From: Pyxidicoccus fallax
Lineage (GTDB): Bacteria > Myxococcota > Myxococcia > Myxococcales > Myxococcaceae
DNA: 43,172 bases
Assembly (NCBI RefSeq): GCF_012933655.1
Contig: NZ_JABBJJ010000070.1
Location: forward strand, 1-43,172
Direction: 5' to 3'
Every line of letters begins with the position of its first letter. The stretch's first letter is position 1. The notes under the pieces are model-generated. The model was not told where the DNA came from. It ran no database searches and was given only the letters and a program-made list of their open reading frames with translations. This document shows positions 17,690 to 25,814 of this stretch, in pieces. A program made the translations under genes and the position numbers.

Positions 17690-19089
17690 TCCGTGTCCCC
17701 TCCGTCCCGGTCCTGCGGGGTCTGCTTGAACAGCGCGCGGCGCGCGGCCTTGCGGACGATGTCCACCTGCCGGCGGGTGAGCGCCAGCGCGCGTCCGTCC
17801 GCGCCGCGCATCAGCGCCGGCATCTTCCTGCGTCCCTTGTTGCTCAGGTCGCCAATCTCGTCATGGCGCCGCAGCACGTCCGAGAACCAGGGCGCCGCGC
17901 CGCCGCGCAGCGCGGTGAAGACGTTCTGGTGCAGGGCCTTGATGGTGAGGTTGTCCACCAGCGACGGGGCCATGATGGGCTCGAAGAGGCGCCCGGTGTC
18001 GGCGGTGTCCTGGCGCACCATGGTGCTGGCCACGTCCACCTGACCATTCACCGTGTTGCCATTCATCACCGCGGTGTTCATCAGCCGGATGGTCTCGAAG
18101 GCACGGCGGACGATGTCCTCGGCCGCCTCCAGCGTGGCGTCGCGGTCGGCCGCGCGCGGCCCGTTCATCGCCTGGTCCAGGTCGTCCGCCACGGTGCGCA
18201 CCGGGAAGCTGTCCGGAGCAAAGGCCGGAGGCCCCGCGCCGATGCGGGCGAAGGCCTTCAGCGGCTCGGCGGCGCCCTTGAGCCGGAGCTGGACGTGGAC
18301 CAGGCCGTCGCACTCGTCGTCGATGTAGCCGCGGCTCACCCAGGAGTCGCCCTCGGCGTAGCCCGCGTAGATCTGCGCGGGCATGGTCAGCTCCGGGCCG
18401 GCGCTCTCCTGGTAGCCCAGCCAGTCGCCCTTCTCGGGGTCGTAGATGACGTTCTCGGGCGGGATGTTGTCGTCGGGAATCGGCTTCCCGTTGGCACCGG
18501 TCGTCTCCGTGCTGGCGCCGTACACCTCGCCGGCCGCGGGCGTGAAGCGCAGGCGTATCTCCGGGAACTCCTCCGTGGGGCGGATGTACCGCACCGAGCC
18601 CAGCGGCAGCACCTTGCCCTCGCGGAAGTTGCGGCACTGGCCGTCCAGCGGGTGGACGTCATGGTCCGAGAAGCGCCCCGTGGTGGCGAGGACCTTGTCC
18701 TTCTCCTTGCCGGTGCGGCGGTACATCTTGATGTTGCCGACCCGCACCTCCCACTTCACGTCCGAGGGCCGCAGCCCGTGCTGGGCGAGCAGCTCCACGG
18801 TGAGGGGGACGAGGCTGTCCTTGTCGGTGACGGCCCAGACCTCCAGGAAGGGCGCCACCGGACGGATGAGGCCGTCGGGGGACTTGAAGGCAATCTCCGA
18901 GGGGAGGAAGGCCTCGGAGATGGCGCCCGTCTGCGGGTCCACGCGGAAGGTGGGGGCGGGCCTGAGGCGCCTGAAGCCGAGCGGGTCGTCGTCGGGCACC
19001 TCCAGCTCGTAGTTGTCCAGCGGTTCCGGGGCCGCGCCGAGACGCGCGATGGCCAGCGGGGGAAGGATTCGCAGTTCCTTGATGGTCAC
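17686..19089 (-). CDS. LodA/GoxA-type quinoprotein, N-terminal half as a separate chain
   Basis: The 467-residue product begins with the LodA-family N-terminal signature (ILPPLAIARLGAAPEPLDNY) and continues with family-like beta-rich segments (VRYIRPTEEFPEIRLRF, GDWLGYQESAGPELTMPAQI). It stops where a single-chain LodA would run on into the cofactor half, and is followed by it with an ATGA overlap. No classical signal peptide is seen. Known LodA homologues are secreted or intracellular amino-acid oxidases whose CTQ is built by a partner flavoprotein, a plausible homologue of which is encoded downstream. The two chains probably fold together as a heterodimer. A sequencing frameshift is less likely, because a start codon sits exactly at the junction. 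Confidence 0.8.
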   Translation of the reverse strand: MTIKELRILPPLAIARLGAAPEPLDNYELEVPDDDPLGFRRLRPAPTFRVDPQTGAISEAFLPSEIAFKSPDGLIRPVAPFLEVWAVTDKDSLVPLTVELLAQHGLRPSDVKWEVRVGNIKMYRRTGKEKDKVLATTGRFSDHDVHPLDGQCRNFREGKVLPLGSVRYIRPTEEFPEIRLRFTPAAGEVYGASTETTGANGKPIPDDNIPPENVIYDPEKGDWLGYQESAGPELTMPAQIYAGYAEGDSWVSRGYIDDECDGLVHVQLRLKGAAEPLKAFARIGAGPPAFAPDSFPVRTVADDLDQAMNGPRAADRDATLEAAEDIVRRAFETIRLMNTAVMNGNTVNGQVDVASTMVRQDTADTGRLFEPIMAPSLVDNLTIKALHQNVFTALRGGAAPWFSDVLRRHDEIGDLSNKGRRKMPALMRGADGRALALTRRQVDIVRKAARRALFKQTPQDRDGGDTE

Positions 19090-19123
19090 GCCAGGTCCTC
19101 CGGTGAGGCGGGGCGGGTGCGGC

Positions 19124-20578
19124 TCAGGGCTTCGGAATCATCTGGCGGACGCTCTCCAGCGCCGCCCCGTCCAGGTCCTCCAGGGCGCGCAGGTAGTCGG
19201 CGTGCCGGTCCGGGTTCCGCGCGCGCAGCGTGCGGACGAGCTGCTGGGCGGTCTCCAGCAGGTCGCGGTGGAGCCGCCACCGGTCCGGCTCCTTGTCGGG
19301 CAGGTCCAGCGTGTAGGGCATCTCGAAGGTCGGCCCCGCCACCGCCCCGGAGCCGGATTCGTCCAGCGGCAGGTCCACCAGGATGTGGGAGAGGGCGCGC
19401 ACGTTGTACATCTCCCCGAACGTGCGGTTGATGATGAGGCCGCGCGGGGTGAGCGCGTCTCCCTGCCCCGTGGCCCCGGCGAGCTGGTAGGCGTGGGACA
19501 GGTACACCAGCAGCATGCGGTAGCGCACGTTGAACAGGTGGGCCCACGTGACGGACTCCGGGTGGGTGATGACCGTGCTCTCCCTCGCGGGAGCGGCGCC
19601 GCGGGCCTTCGCGGTGCGCACCACGCGGTTGGCGTTCAGGTCCATCACCGTCTTCGGGTTGAGGGGCACGGGGCGCGTGGGCGTCCACTCGCCGTCGGGG
19701 TACTCGCGGTAGATGTCGAGGAAGCGGCGGAAGTGGGAGCGCTCGCTGTCGTCCTCGTCGTAGAAGCGGGCCTCGCCCTGCTTGCCGACGGCGGCCAGCG
19801 CCTCCACGGCCTCGTCGCGGGTGCTGACGGGGCGGATGATGACATCCGGCGTGCGCTGGCGCTCGGGCGAGGTGGCCTGTCCGCGCGCGCCGCGCATGTA
19901 GCCGCGTCCCCACTCGTCCCACGAGGCCTGGAAGGTGGTGGTGGCCGGCTGGAAGTCGGCGTCCCTCACGTACTCGGGGTTGGCGAGAATCTTCTGCATG
20001 CGGTCATACAGCTCGCCCACGCGGTGCAGCGGTTGCTGACCGGTGGAGCCCTGCAGCGCGCGCTTCTTGATTTCCTTCGCCTCGTCGGTGTCCCAGCCGG
20101 CGGGCATCTCCGCGTAGATGTAGCGGGCCAGCGAGTTCTTGGTGAGGGGCTCCAGGGTGAACTCGAAAGGGTAGAACTGGGCGCCCCAGGGGTAGTCCTC
20201 TCGGTCCAGGTTCAGCGGCGCGCCGATGAGCGTGAGCACGTTCTGCACGGTGATGAGGTGCCCCATCTCCTCCTTGGCGATGCCCAGCACCACTTCCTGC
20301 CAGTGACGGACCCGCTCGCGGTGCTTCGCGGGCACCTGCGGGCCGCCCAGCGAGTAGGCGGCGTACAGGTACTGCGCCATCAGGGCGTGCTCCACCTCGG
20401 CGGCGATGTGGAGCAGGAGGACGGCGTAGTCATGCCAGGAGAACTCCGGGGGAAGCACCGGCTCGGTCCTCACCAGCGGCTTGACGCCCCGGGCCTTCGG
20501 CGCCAGGGCGCGGAGTTCCGCCGCCGCCGGCTCGAATCGCAGAAGCGAGTCGAGATGCCTGCTCATCCGTGAACGCAT
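19124..20578 (-). CDS. Ferritin-like domain protein (VioB/iminophenyl-pyruvate dimer synthase type)
   Basis: The 484-residue product contains a ferritin-like four-helix region at about 40-140, with acidic/His ligands in LLLHIAAEVEHALMAQYLYAAYSL and GIAKEEMGHLITVQNVL (ExxH pairs). This matches the PF12902-type domain found in VioB-like enzymes. The long C-terminal part (about 280-480) has no motif I can name. The family binds one or two metal ions; roles range from oxidative coupling to structural. It is the first gene of the quinoprotein operon, 34 bases before the LodA N-terminal gene, so it may act as a partner, H2O2/iron-handling protein or downstream enzyme. ATG 20578 was chosen because GGGAGGGG precedes it; the frame is open further upstream. 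Confidence 0.75.
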   Translation of the reverse strand: MRSRMSRHLDSLLRFEPAAAELRALAPKARGVKPLVRTEPVLPPEFSWHDYAVLLLHIAAEVEHALMAQYLYAAYSLGGPQVPAKHRERVRHWQEVVLGIAKEEMGHLITVQNVLTLIGAPLNLDREDYPWGAQFYPFEFTLEPLTKNSLARYIYAEMPAGWDTDEAKEIKKRALQGSTGQQPLHRVGELYDRMQKILANPEYVRDADFQPATTTFQASWDEWGRGYMRGARGQATSPERQRTPDVIIRPVSTRDEAVEALAAVGKQGEARFYDEDDSERSHFRRFLDIYREYPDGEWTPTRPVPLNPKTVMDLNANRVVRTAKARGAAPARESTVITHPESVTWAHLFNVRYRMLLVYLSHAYQLAGATGQGDALTPRGLIINRTFGEMYNVRALSHILVDLPLDESGSGAVAGPTFEMPYTLDLPDKEPDRWRLHRDLLETAQQLVRTLRARNPDRHADYLRALEDLDGAALESVRQMIPKP

Positions 20579-20753
20579 GTCCCCTCCCGACATCGTGGAT
20601 GCAGCGGGCGGAAACCAGAACACCCAGAATTCTATAAGTCAATTCGTGGCATCTACGTACATGCCGAGCACGAGAGGGCCTTCGAGTACTTCGGCGGCGT
20701 GACGCAACTGGAGAGGCTCAACGCCAGGCCCCTGCCTGCGCGGCCCGACTGCG

Positions 20754-20849
20754 TCGTCCCGTGACTCCTCACGCGTTCCGCGCGGTCGATGGGCTCGCGT
20801 CTCGTCCCGGCTGACGGGCGGCTCGTCCCGGCCTTCCGCGTCTCGTCCC
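20754..20849. repeat. Direct repeats TCGTCCC in the divergent intergenic region
   Basis: The gap 20579-20926 holds no gene. It contains TCGTCCC at 20754, 20802, 20823 and 20843; the last three are 21 and 20 bases apart, i.e. two helical turns, and each is preceded by C. The spacing is what tandem activator sites on one DNA face look like. They could serve the TPR lipoprotein gene (start 20927) or the quinoprotein operon (start 20578). Function is inferred from spacing only. Confidence 0.35.
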
Positions 20850-20894
20850 ATCGCCGTCCTTCCTGCCCGGTACCTCCCTAGCCTCGCGGAGCTT

Positions 20895-20914
20895 GAGAGG
20901 CAGGCGTGCCTCTC
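20895..20914 (+). promoter_or_regulatory. Perfect hairpin immediately before the ribosome binding site of the TPR lipoprotein gene
   Basis: GAGAGGCA and TGCCTCTC form a perfect 8-bp stem with the 4-base loop GGCG. The stem ends one base before the Shine-Dalgarno sequence GGGAGGA (916-922). In RNA it could limit ribosome access or protect the 5' end; in DNA it could be an operator. No ligand or protein is evident. Confidence 0.4.
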
Positions 20915-20926
20915 CGGGAGGAAGAC

Positions 20927-22078
20927 ATGCGAAAGGTGGTGCTCGTGGGACTGCTGGGGTTCGTCACCGCCTGCGCGGCCGGGTGGGCGGAGCAGGGGCG
21001 TACGGGCGGCGCATCACGGCCATCCCCGTTCGCCGCTTCCGCCGTGGCCGTCATGCAGGCGTATGACCTGGAGAGCCGCTTCCTGGAAGGCGCGAGCCTG
21101 GGACGCTTCGCGATGGAGCGGGCCCGGCTGCTGAAGGACGCCGCGGGTGAGGCCCGCCTCCATGCGGAGCTGGGCCGCGTCCTCACCCGACAGCGGCGCC
21201 ACGGGCCGGGCATCCCGGATGCCGAGGTGCTCGCCGTCCTCCAGCGCGCACGGCAGCTCGCGGAGGCTTCCGGAGATTCGAGCGCGCGGGCCGCCGCGCT
21301 CGATGCGCATGGCCATTACCTCTTTTGGGACAAGGTGGTCGCGGGGAAGGGCGATTGGGAGACCGTGACCTCGCTCTTCCAGCAGGCCCATGCCCTGGCC
21401 TCGCGAGCGGGAGATGCGCGCGGCATCACCGAGACGCTCTTCCACCTGGGCCTCACGCGGCAGTTCCAGGGGGACGCCGACGGGGCGCGTGACTTCTTCG
21501 AGCGCTCCCTGGCGGACGCCCGGAAGTCAGGCGACGCCCTCTACCAGGCCTACAACCTGCGGCACCTGGCCGACCTCGCCGAGCAGCGCGGAGACCTGGA
21601 CACCGCGCTCGCGCGGCACCGGGAGTGCCTGCGCCTGCGAGAGCAGGTGGGCTTCCGCACGGGGCAGGTGGTCTCGCTGCTCGCCGTGGCCCATGTGCTC
21701 TCCTTGCGCGAGCCCCGGAGCGATGAGGCGCTCGCCGCCGTGCAGCGGGCGCTCCACATCGCCCAGGAGTCGAAAGACCCGGCGGGGCTGCGCGAGTCCC
21801 ACGGAGCCCTGGCCCGCGCCCACCTGCGCCGCGAGGACGCTGCCTCCGCGCTCCCGCACCTGGAGCAGGCCCTGGCCAACGCCGAGGCCCATCAGGACTG
21901 GCTCACCACGGTGGACCTGCTGCTCGACACCGCTCGCGCACATGCCCAGCGGGGCGAGAGGGAGCGTGTCGAGGCCGTGCTGCGCCGCGCGTACGCGCTG
22001 ACCACCGAGCGCGGGTTGAGCGTCATCCTCGAGGATGTGGAGAAGCTCGGGCGCGAGTACGGCGTCGCGCTGCGCTGA
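20927..22078 (+). CDS. Tetratricopeptide-repeat lipoprotein
   Basis: The 383-residue product has a lipoprotein signal (LGFVTAC, Cys16) and is otherwise all-helical TPR repeats at about 60-370, seen in phrases such as ALASRAGDARGITETLFHLG, AQAYNLRHLADLAEQRGDL-like units and SALPHLEQALANAEAHQDW. TPR arrays bind other proteins. The start is ATG 20927, with GGGAGGA at good spacing; an upstream in-frame start at 20906 would bury the signal peptide. It is divergent from the quinoprotein operon and convergent with the next gene, so it is monocistronic. Its partner is unknown. Confidence 0.8.
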   Translation: MRKVVLVGLLGFVTACAAGWAEQGRTGGASRPSPFAASAVAVMQAYDLESRFLEGASLGRFAMERARLLKDAAGEARLHAELGRVLTRQRRHGPGIPDAEVLAVLQRARQLAEASGDSSARAAALDAHGHYLFWDKVVAGKGDWETVTSLFQQAHALASRAGDARGITETLFHLGLTRQFQGDADGARDFFERSLADARKSGDALYQAYNLRHLADLAEQRGDLDTALARHRECLRLREQVGFRTGQVVSLLAVAHVLSLREPRSDEALAAVQRALHIAQESKDPAGLRESHGALARAHLRREDAASALPHLEQALANAEAHQDWLTTVDLLLDTARAHAQRGERERVEAVLRRAYALTTERGLSVILEDVEKLGREYGVALR

Positions 22079-22092
22079 GCGGCGGTGAGCCG

Positions 22093-23028
22093 TCAGATCT
22101 CGTGGGCCGTCTGCTCGTAGACGATGACCTTGTGCGAGCGCGGGAAGAGGATGACGTTCAGGGAGCGCCAGTTGTCCCCGTTCGGCCCCGTCGAGAACTC
22201 GCGGTGATAGCGCTTCACCTGCACGTTCTCCGAGCCGTCACCGTACGTGGCCAGGATGGCCGCGTGCAGCGGCTGGAACTGTCCATACATGGTCGACAGG
22301 AACTGCGCGTAGGTGAGCGCCACCGGCGCGGAGTCGGAGCGATAGCCCTCGTAGAGCCCCTGCGCGAGGACCGCGGCGGCCGCCCGGTCCAGCGAGGCCT
22401 CGGTGGAGTAGGGCCAGTGGAAGTCGAACCGGCGCAGATAGGAGAATCTGTCCTCGCGCACCTCATTGGCCGCGTTCAGCGTGGCCAGGAGCGACGGGGT
22501 GACATTCTGCTCCACCAGAGAGAGCGTGTAGGCGGCCGGCGCCTGCGGCTGCTGGGACAGGCACGTCCCGCCCACGCAGTCCACCTGGAGCCGGTACTGC
22601 TTGTCCGCCGCGTTGTGCCAGCCCACCACCACGAGGTATTCGCCGCCCTGGGGGAACGTCGTCGCCTCGATGCGGCTCAGCTCGCCGTAGCCGGAGTCGT
22701 CATCGTGGGCCCGCACGACGGAGCCATAGCTGCCATTGGCGTCCTTCGGGCCGTAGATGAACAGCCCCGTGTCCAGGTACATGGAGCTGCCCAGGTGCGT
22801 CGTCTCGAACCGCAGCTGGGAGCCGGCCTGGACCTGGACCCTGAAGCCCTCGTAGCCCGGCCGCAGGTAGCACTGCGTCTGCACCGAGCCGCCCACGCTC
22901 ACGCTCCTCCAGGCCCCGGTGGTGTCGGCGATGTTTCCGCTGGCCGGCGGCGTGGGCGGGGTGATCCAACCGCTCAGCAGGGGCACCAGCAGCAGCCACG
23001 GCAACGCCTTCATCGAATTGTGACGCAT
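22093..23028 (-). CDS. Secreted hypothetical protein with a pre-peptidase-like beta-sandwich
   Basis: The 311-residue product has a signal peptide (MKALPWLLLVPLLSGW) and, at about 35-150, a beta-sandwich with features of the bacterial pre-peptidase C-terminal (PPC) domain (AHDDDSGYGELSRIEATTF, then GEYLVVVGWHNAADKQYRL). A Cys pair (DCVGGTC) may form a disulfide. The C-terminal half (ANEVREDRFSYLRRFDFHWP onwards) belongs to no family I recognise. No catalytic motif is seen. ATG 23028 is used; ATG 23013 is an alternative. It ends 14 bases from the convergent TPR lipoprotein gene. Confidence 0.65.
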   Translation of the reverse strand: MRHNSMKALPWLLLVPLLSGWITPPTPPASGNIADTTGAWRSVSVGGSVQTQCYLRPGYEGFRVQVQAGSQLRFETTHLGSSMYLDTGLFIYGPKDANGSYGSVVRAHDDDSGYGELSRIEATTFPQGGEYLVVVGWHNAADKQYRLQVDCVGGTCLSQQPQAPAAYTLSLVEQNVTPSLLATLNAANEVREDRFSYLRRFDFHWPYSTEASLDRAAAAVLAQGLYEGYRSDSAPVALTYAQFLSTMYGQFQPLHAAILATYGDGSENVQVKRYHREFSTGPNGDNWRSLNVILFPRSHKVIVYEQTAHEI

Positions 23029-23218
23029 CGTCTCGGCCTCATGTCGGGAGGACGGAGGCCTGAATGGAACGCACCGGCCGCCGCCCCGGGTGATGGCGCA
23101 CTCGTGTGCCACCCTGAGACACGGAATTCAAGTGACAGGCCGTTGGGGCGTCTCACCCCAACTGCTGACAGTCGCGTCTTGTGGCATCCTCGGTCTCATC
23201 TCGAAACCGGAGAGCGAC

Positions 23219-24394
23219 TTGTCCGTCCCTGCCGCCGCGGCTGCTTCCGTCGAAGAAGGCGGGCTCCGCTACATCCCCGCGCTCGACGCGCTCCGTGGCC
23301 TGGCCATCGCCGCGGTGTTCATCCACCACGCGCTCGCCTTTCCCTTCTGGGCGGCCATCGTTCGGATACCCGGCTTCCACTTCACCCCCGCGCAGACGCT
23401 CGCCGTCGAGGTCACCGAGTGGCTTGCGTCGGGCGTGGACCTGTTCTTTGTGCTGTCCGGGTTCCTCATCACCCGAATCCTGTTCCATACGCGGGGCAAC
23501 GCTGGTTACTACCGCGCCTTCTTCATCTCGCGCGCGTGCCGGATCTTCCCGCTGTACTACCTGTTCCTCGTGCTCTGCTTCGCGCTGCCGTTCTGGCAGC
23601 TCCCGCCGCTCGGGGACATGCCGTGGTACCTGACGTATCTCTCGAACTACCTCATCTTCGCGCGCGGCTCCTGGCAGTCGCCCATCCTCGACCACACGTG
23701 GTCTCTCGCGATTGAAGAGCAGTTCTATTGGGTGTGGCCGGTCGTCATCGCGCTGGTGCCCCGGCGCGCCATTCCGTACGTCGCCGCGCTCATTGCCTTC
23801 GGCAGCATCGCCCTGCGCTTCCACCTCGCGCTTTCGGGGGCCGGCGAAGCCGTGGTCCGCACGTTCACGCTCTCGCACCTCGATGGAATCATGTACGGCG
23901 CGCTGCTCGCCTGCGCCGCGTCGCGACGCCGCGCCACGCAGGCCGGTGCCGCGTTCGCCGTCGCGGGTCTCGCCGTCGCGGTGGTGCTCGCCGTGACACC
24001 TTCGCTCGCTGCGCACCCGGCGCTGAGCTGGTCGACAGCGCTGCCACTGGCATTCGGTGGGCTCGTCGGGCTCGTCCTGGGACGCGCGGAGCCACAGCCG
24101 GGTTCCGCGCACTCCCCGTTGCAGGTGTCGCTCTCGTTCCTCGGCAAGTACAGCTACTGCATCTACCTGCTGCAGCAGCCGGTGCTTTGGACGCTGGCCA
24201 GCTTCATCGCCGCACCGCTCTATCTGTCCAGTGGGAGCCTGCCGCTCGTGTGGCTCGCGATGCTGGTCGCGTCCGTACCGCTCGTCATCGCCCTGGCGAT
24301 GTTCTCGTATCGCTTCTACGAGGCGCCGTGGCTCCGGCTGAAGTCGAGGCTGCTGAGCGAGCCCATCGCCCACGTGGCCCCTCGGCCGGGCTGA
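23219..24394 (+). CDS. Membrane acyltransferase, acyltransferase 3 (OafA/YrhL) family
   Basis: The ~391-residue protein has about ten membrane helices and the family start RYIPALDALRGLAIAAVFIHHAL, with the conserved His pair and DxxRG. Later signatures are DLFFVLSGFLITRIL, FFISRACRIFPLYYLFLV and HTWSLAIEEQFYWVWP. Such enzymes O-acylate surface or secreted glycans, lipids or antibiotics using cytoplasmic acyl-CoA. I propose the TTG at 23219, with GGAG six bases upstream; in-frame ATGs at 23090/23093 would run into the divergent neighbour's coding region and add a sequence without family character. Its substrate is unknown and no glycan cluster adjoins it. Confidence 0.85.
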   Translation: MSVPAAAAASVEEGGLRYIPALDALRGLAIAAVFIHHALAFPFWAAIVRIPGFHFTPAQTLAVEVTEWLASGVDLFFVLSGFLITRILFHTRGNAGYYRAFFISRACRIFPLYYLFLVLCFALPFWQLPPLGDMPWYLTYLSNYLIFARGSWQSPILDHTWSLAIEEQFYWVWPVVIALVPRRAIPYVAALIAFGSIALRFHLALSGAGEAVVRTFTLSHLDGIMYGALLACAASRRRATQAGAAFAVAGLAVAVVLAVTPSLAAHPALSWSTALPLAFGGLVGLVLGRAEPQPGSAHSPLQVSLSFLGKYSYCIYLLQQPVLWTLASFIAAPLYLSSGSLPLVWLAMLVASVPLVIALAMFSYRFYEAPWLRLKSRLLSEPIAHVAPRPG

Positions 24395-24449
24395 GCGGCC
24401 ACGCTGGACCTCCGCTCTCGCTGCTACGTGTGTTTCGCGCACACGCGCG

Positions 24450-24701
24450 TCAGGGCACTGCGCATTTCCAGACCGAGGACGCAAGCCACAGGGAGGCCCG
24501 GGACATGTGGTTGTACACCTCTTCCACAGGCGTCCCGCCTTGCGCCGTGCACTCGGCGATGGCATCAGCGCGGGCAGCCTCTAGCGCGATGCCTGGGTCA
24601 TGGCTCTGCCCTTGGCCGGTGACGTACACCACGGCGGCCAGGGCTGAGCCGGAGATGGACAGCAGAAGCGTCGACGCAAGGGCGATGGATTGCTTTTTCA
24701 T
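24450..24701 (-). CDS. Small secreted protein of unknown function
   Basis: The 83-residue product has a clean signal peptide (MKKQSIALASTLLLSISGSALAA) and a mature part of about 60 residues with two Cys (AECTAQGG and WKCAVP) that could form one disulfide. ATG 24701 was chosen because GGGAGA lies at the correct distance; the ATG two codons upstream is too close to it. I do not recognise the family. It stands alone, convergent with the acyltransferase gene, behind a candidate promoter at 24879-24907. Confidence 0.6.
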   Translation of the reverse strand: MKKQSIALASTLLLSISGSALAAVVYVTGQGQSHDPGIALEAARADAIAECTAQGGTPVEEVYNHMSRASLWLASSVWKCAVP

Positions 24702-24878
24702 GTTCATTCTCCCGAGATCCGTCCGAACGGACATTCGAACTCTCGGCCCGAGCTGGTCCTTGATACGCGATACGCAAAGCCAGGCGCCCACATGATAAAG
24801 AGGCTTTTCAGGCACCCTTGTACAGCTTCATCAGAGATTCCTTGTTGCTAGCGCTAGGCCGAGAATCCTGATTCATTG

Positions 24879-24907
24879 CTTATACCGAGCTTTATAGTCA
24901 ACGGCAA
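24879..24907 (-). promoter_or_regulatory. Candidate sigma-70-type promoter for the small secreted protein
   Basis: On the reverse strand TTGCCG (24902-24907) and TATAAG (24879-24884) are separated by 17 bases. They sit in a rare AT-rich patch and point towards the small secreted-protein gene, leaving a leader of about 170 bases. The -35 box matches only moderately. Confidence 0.3.
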
Positions 24908-25101
24908 GGGTAGAGGAAGAGGGGCCGTGACGACTGCTCTTCCGACGGGGCCGTGAGCGGCTCCGGCACGGTGAGCTTGTCCACCTCGGCGTCGAGCTCG
25001 GCGGCCCGCACTCAGCCCGCTGGCGCGCCAGTCCGCGACCGTTTCTTCCACGGCTCTGCGTTTGCCATGCGCGCCACCGTGCGCGCGCCGGCTCAGCTCC
25101 G

Positions 25102-25212
25102 TCAAACGGGGCTCGTGCGCGGATACCCTGAGCCCCGCAGTTGCGCCACTGAGCCGACGTCCGTCTTCAGCACGAAGAGGATGCCGCGCAGGCAGGCGCG
25201 GTCATCCGTTAG
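25102..25212 (-). mobile_element. Remnant of an IS5-type transposase
   Basis: A reverse-strand frame reads LTDDRACLRGILFVLKTD, which matches the N-terminal phrase of IS5-family transposases (DRxxLtGILFVLkTG). It then loses the family pattern and stops. Only about 37 codons survive and no inverted repeats are visible. On the far side, another reverse frame (around 25000-25050) reads RAVEETVADWRASGLS, a phrase seen in IS accessory proteins, also broken. The stretch 24702-25201 (about 500 bases) thus holds IS debris and no intact gene. Confidence 0.45.
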
Positions 25213-25600
25213 GCGGATATTCCTGAAACTGCTTTGCAGAATCGCAGATTTCGTACCACGCGGGCTTGCTAGCCACGAACACATGGAACGTGTTGCGGAC
25301 GAGGGGATCGGCATCCAAGCAATTGGCCGATATTGGAAATGAGTCCTGCTGTGACCCAGCCTCGCCCAAAGAGGTGCCGCATTGCTTGCAGAAGGTCCGA
25401 CTGTGTTTGTACGGAGCCTCTGGCTCATAGCGCGCAACGAATTCTTGTCCTTGAATCCAACGGAAGTCGTCCTTCTTTACGAAGACAAGGGTGCTGGCGC
25501 CAACCTTCCTGCAGCGAGAGCAGTGACAGGTGCCCATCATGCTTGGCGGATTTATCAGCTCGAACTTGATCGCTCCGCAGCAACAACTTCCGTTGATCAT
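25202..25600 (-). CDS. GFA / CENP-V family zinc protein
   Basis: The 132-residue product has the zinc-binding Cys pattern of the GFA (glutathione-dependent formaldehyde-activating-like) fold: C6/C8 (SCCCGAIKFEL), C25/C27/C30 (TCHCSRCRK) and C71/C74 (CKQCG). Family members are small cytoplasmic proteins; few have a proven reaction and most are not formaldehyde-activating. Length is normal for the family. ATG 25600 has GAGAG upstream. Base composition is clearly less GC-rich than the neighbours, and its 3' end abuts an IS5-type remnant, which suggests recent acquisition. Confidence 0.8.
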   Translation of the reverse strand: MINGSCCCGAIKFELINPPSMMGTCHCSRCRKVGASTLVFVKKDDFRWIQGQEFVARYEPEAPYKHSRTFCKQCGTSLGEAGSQQDSFPISANCLDADPLVRNTFHVFVASKPAWYEICDSAKQFQEYPPNG

Positions 25601-25814
25601 ATTTCTCTCGACTTGTGGACGGGCAGTAGACGATGCGCAGCGGCTGATTCGAACGCTTCCTTCGCTGCCAGGGGACCATGCCTGAACGCCCATTCAGGCA
25701 CAAGCACAACCTACCAGGCCACCTCAACGCCTCCGGTCGCCTCCGCCCACTTATCGCAGAGCCTTGCCCACCGCCGTTGACGGGGGCGTAGTGCCCCGGC
25801 ACGCTCGCGGGACC

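Noticed and set aside
17863..19431. Long forward frame opposite the LodA-type N-terminal gene
   Set aside because: Compositional shadow of the reverse gene, with no ribosome binding site or motif.
23090..23218. Upstream ATG starts for the acyltransferase
   Set aside because: They add about 43 residues without membrane or family character and approach the divergent gene; TTG 23219 has a well-placed GGAG and precedes the conserved start of the domain.
24847..24856. CTAGCGCTAG palindrome as an IS end or recombination site
   Set aside because: Single short palindrome with no matching partner copy or target duplication nearby.
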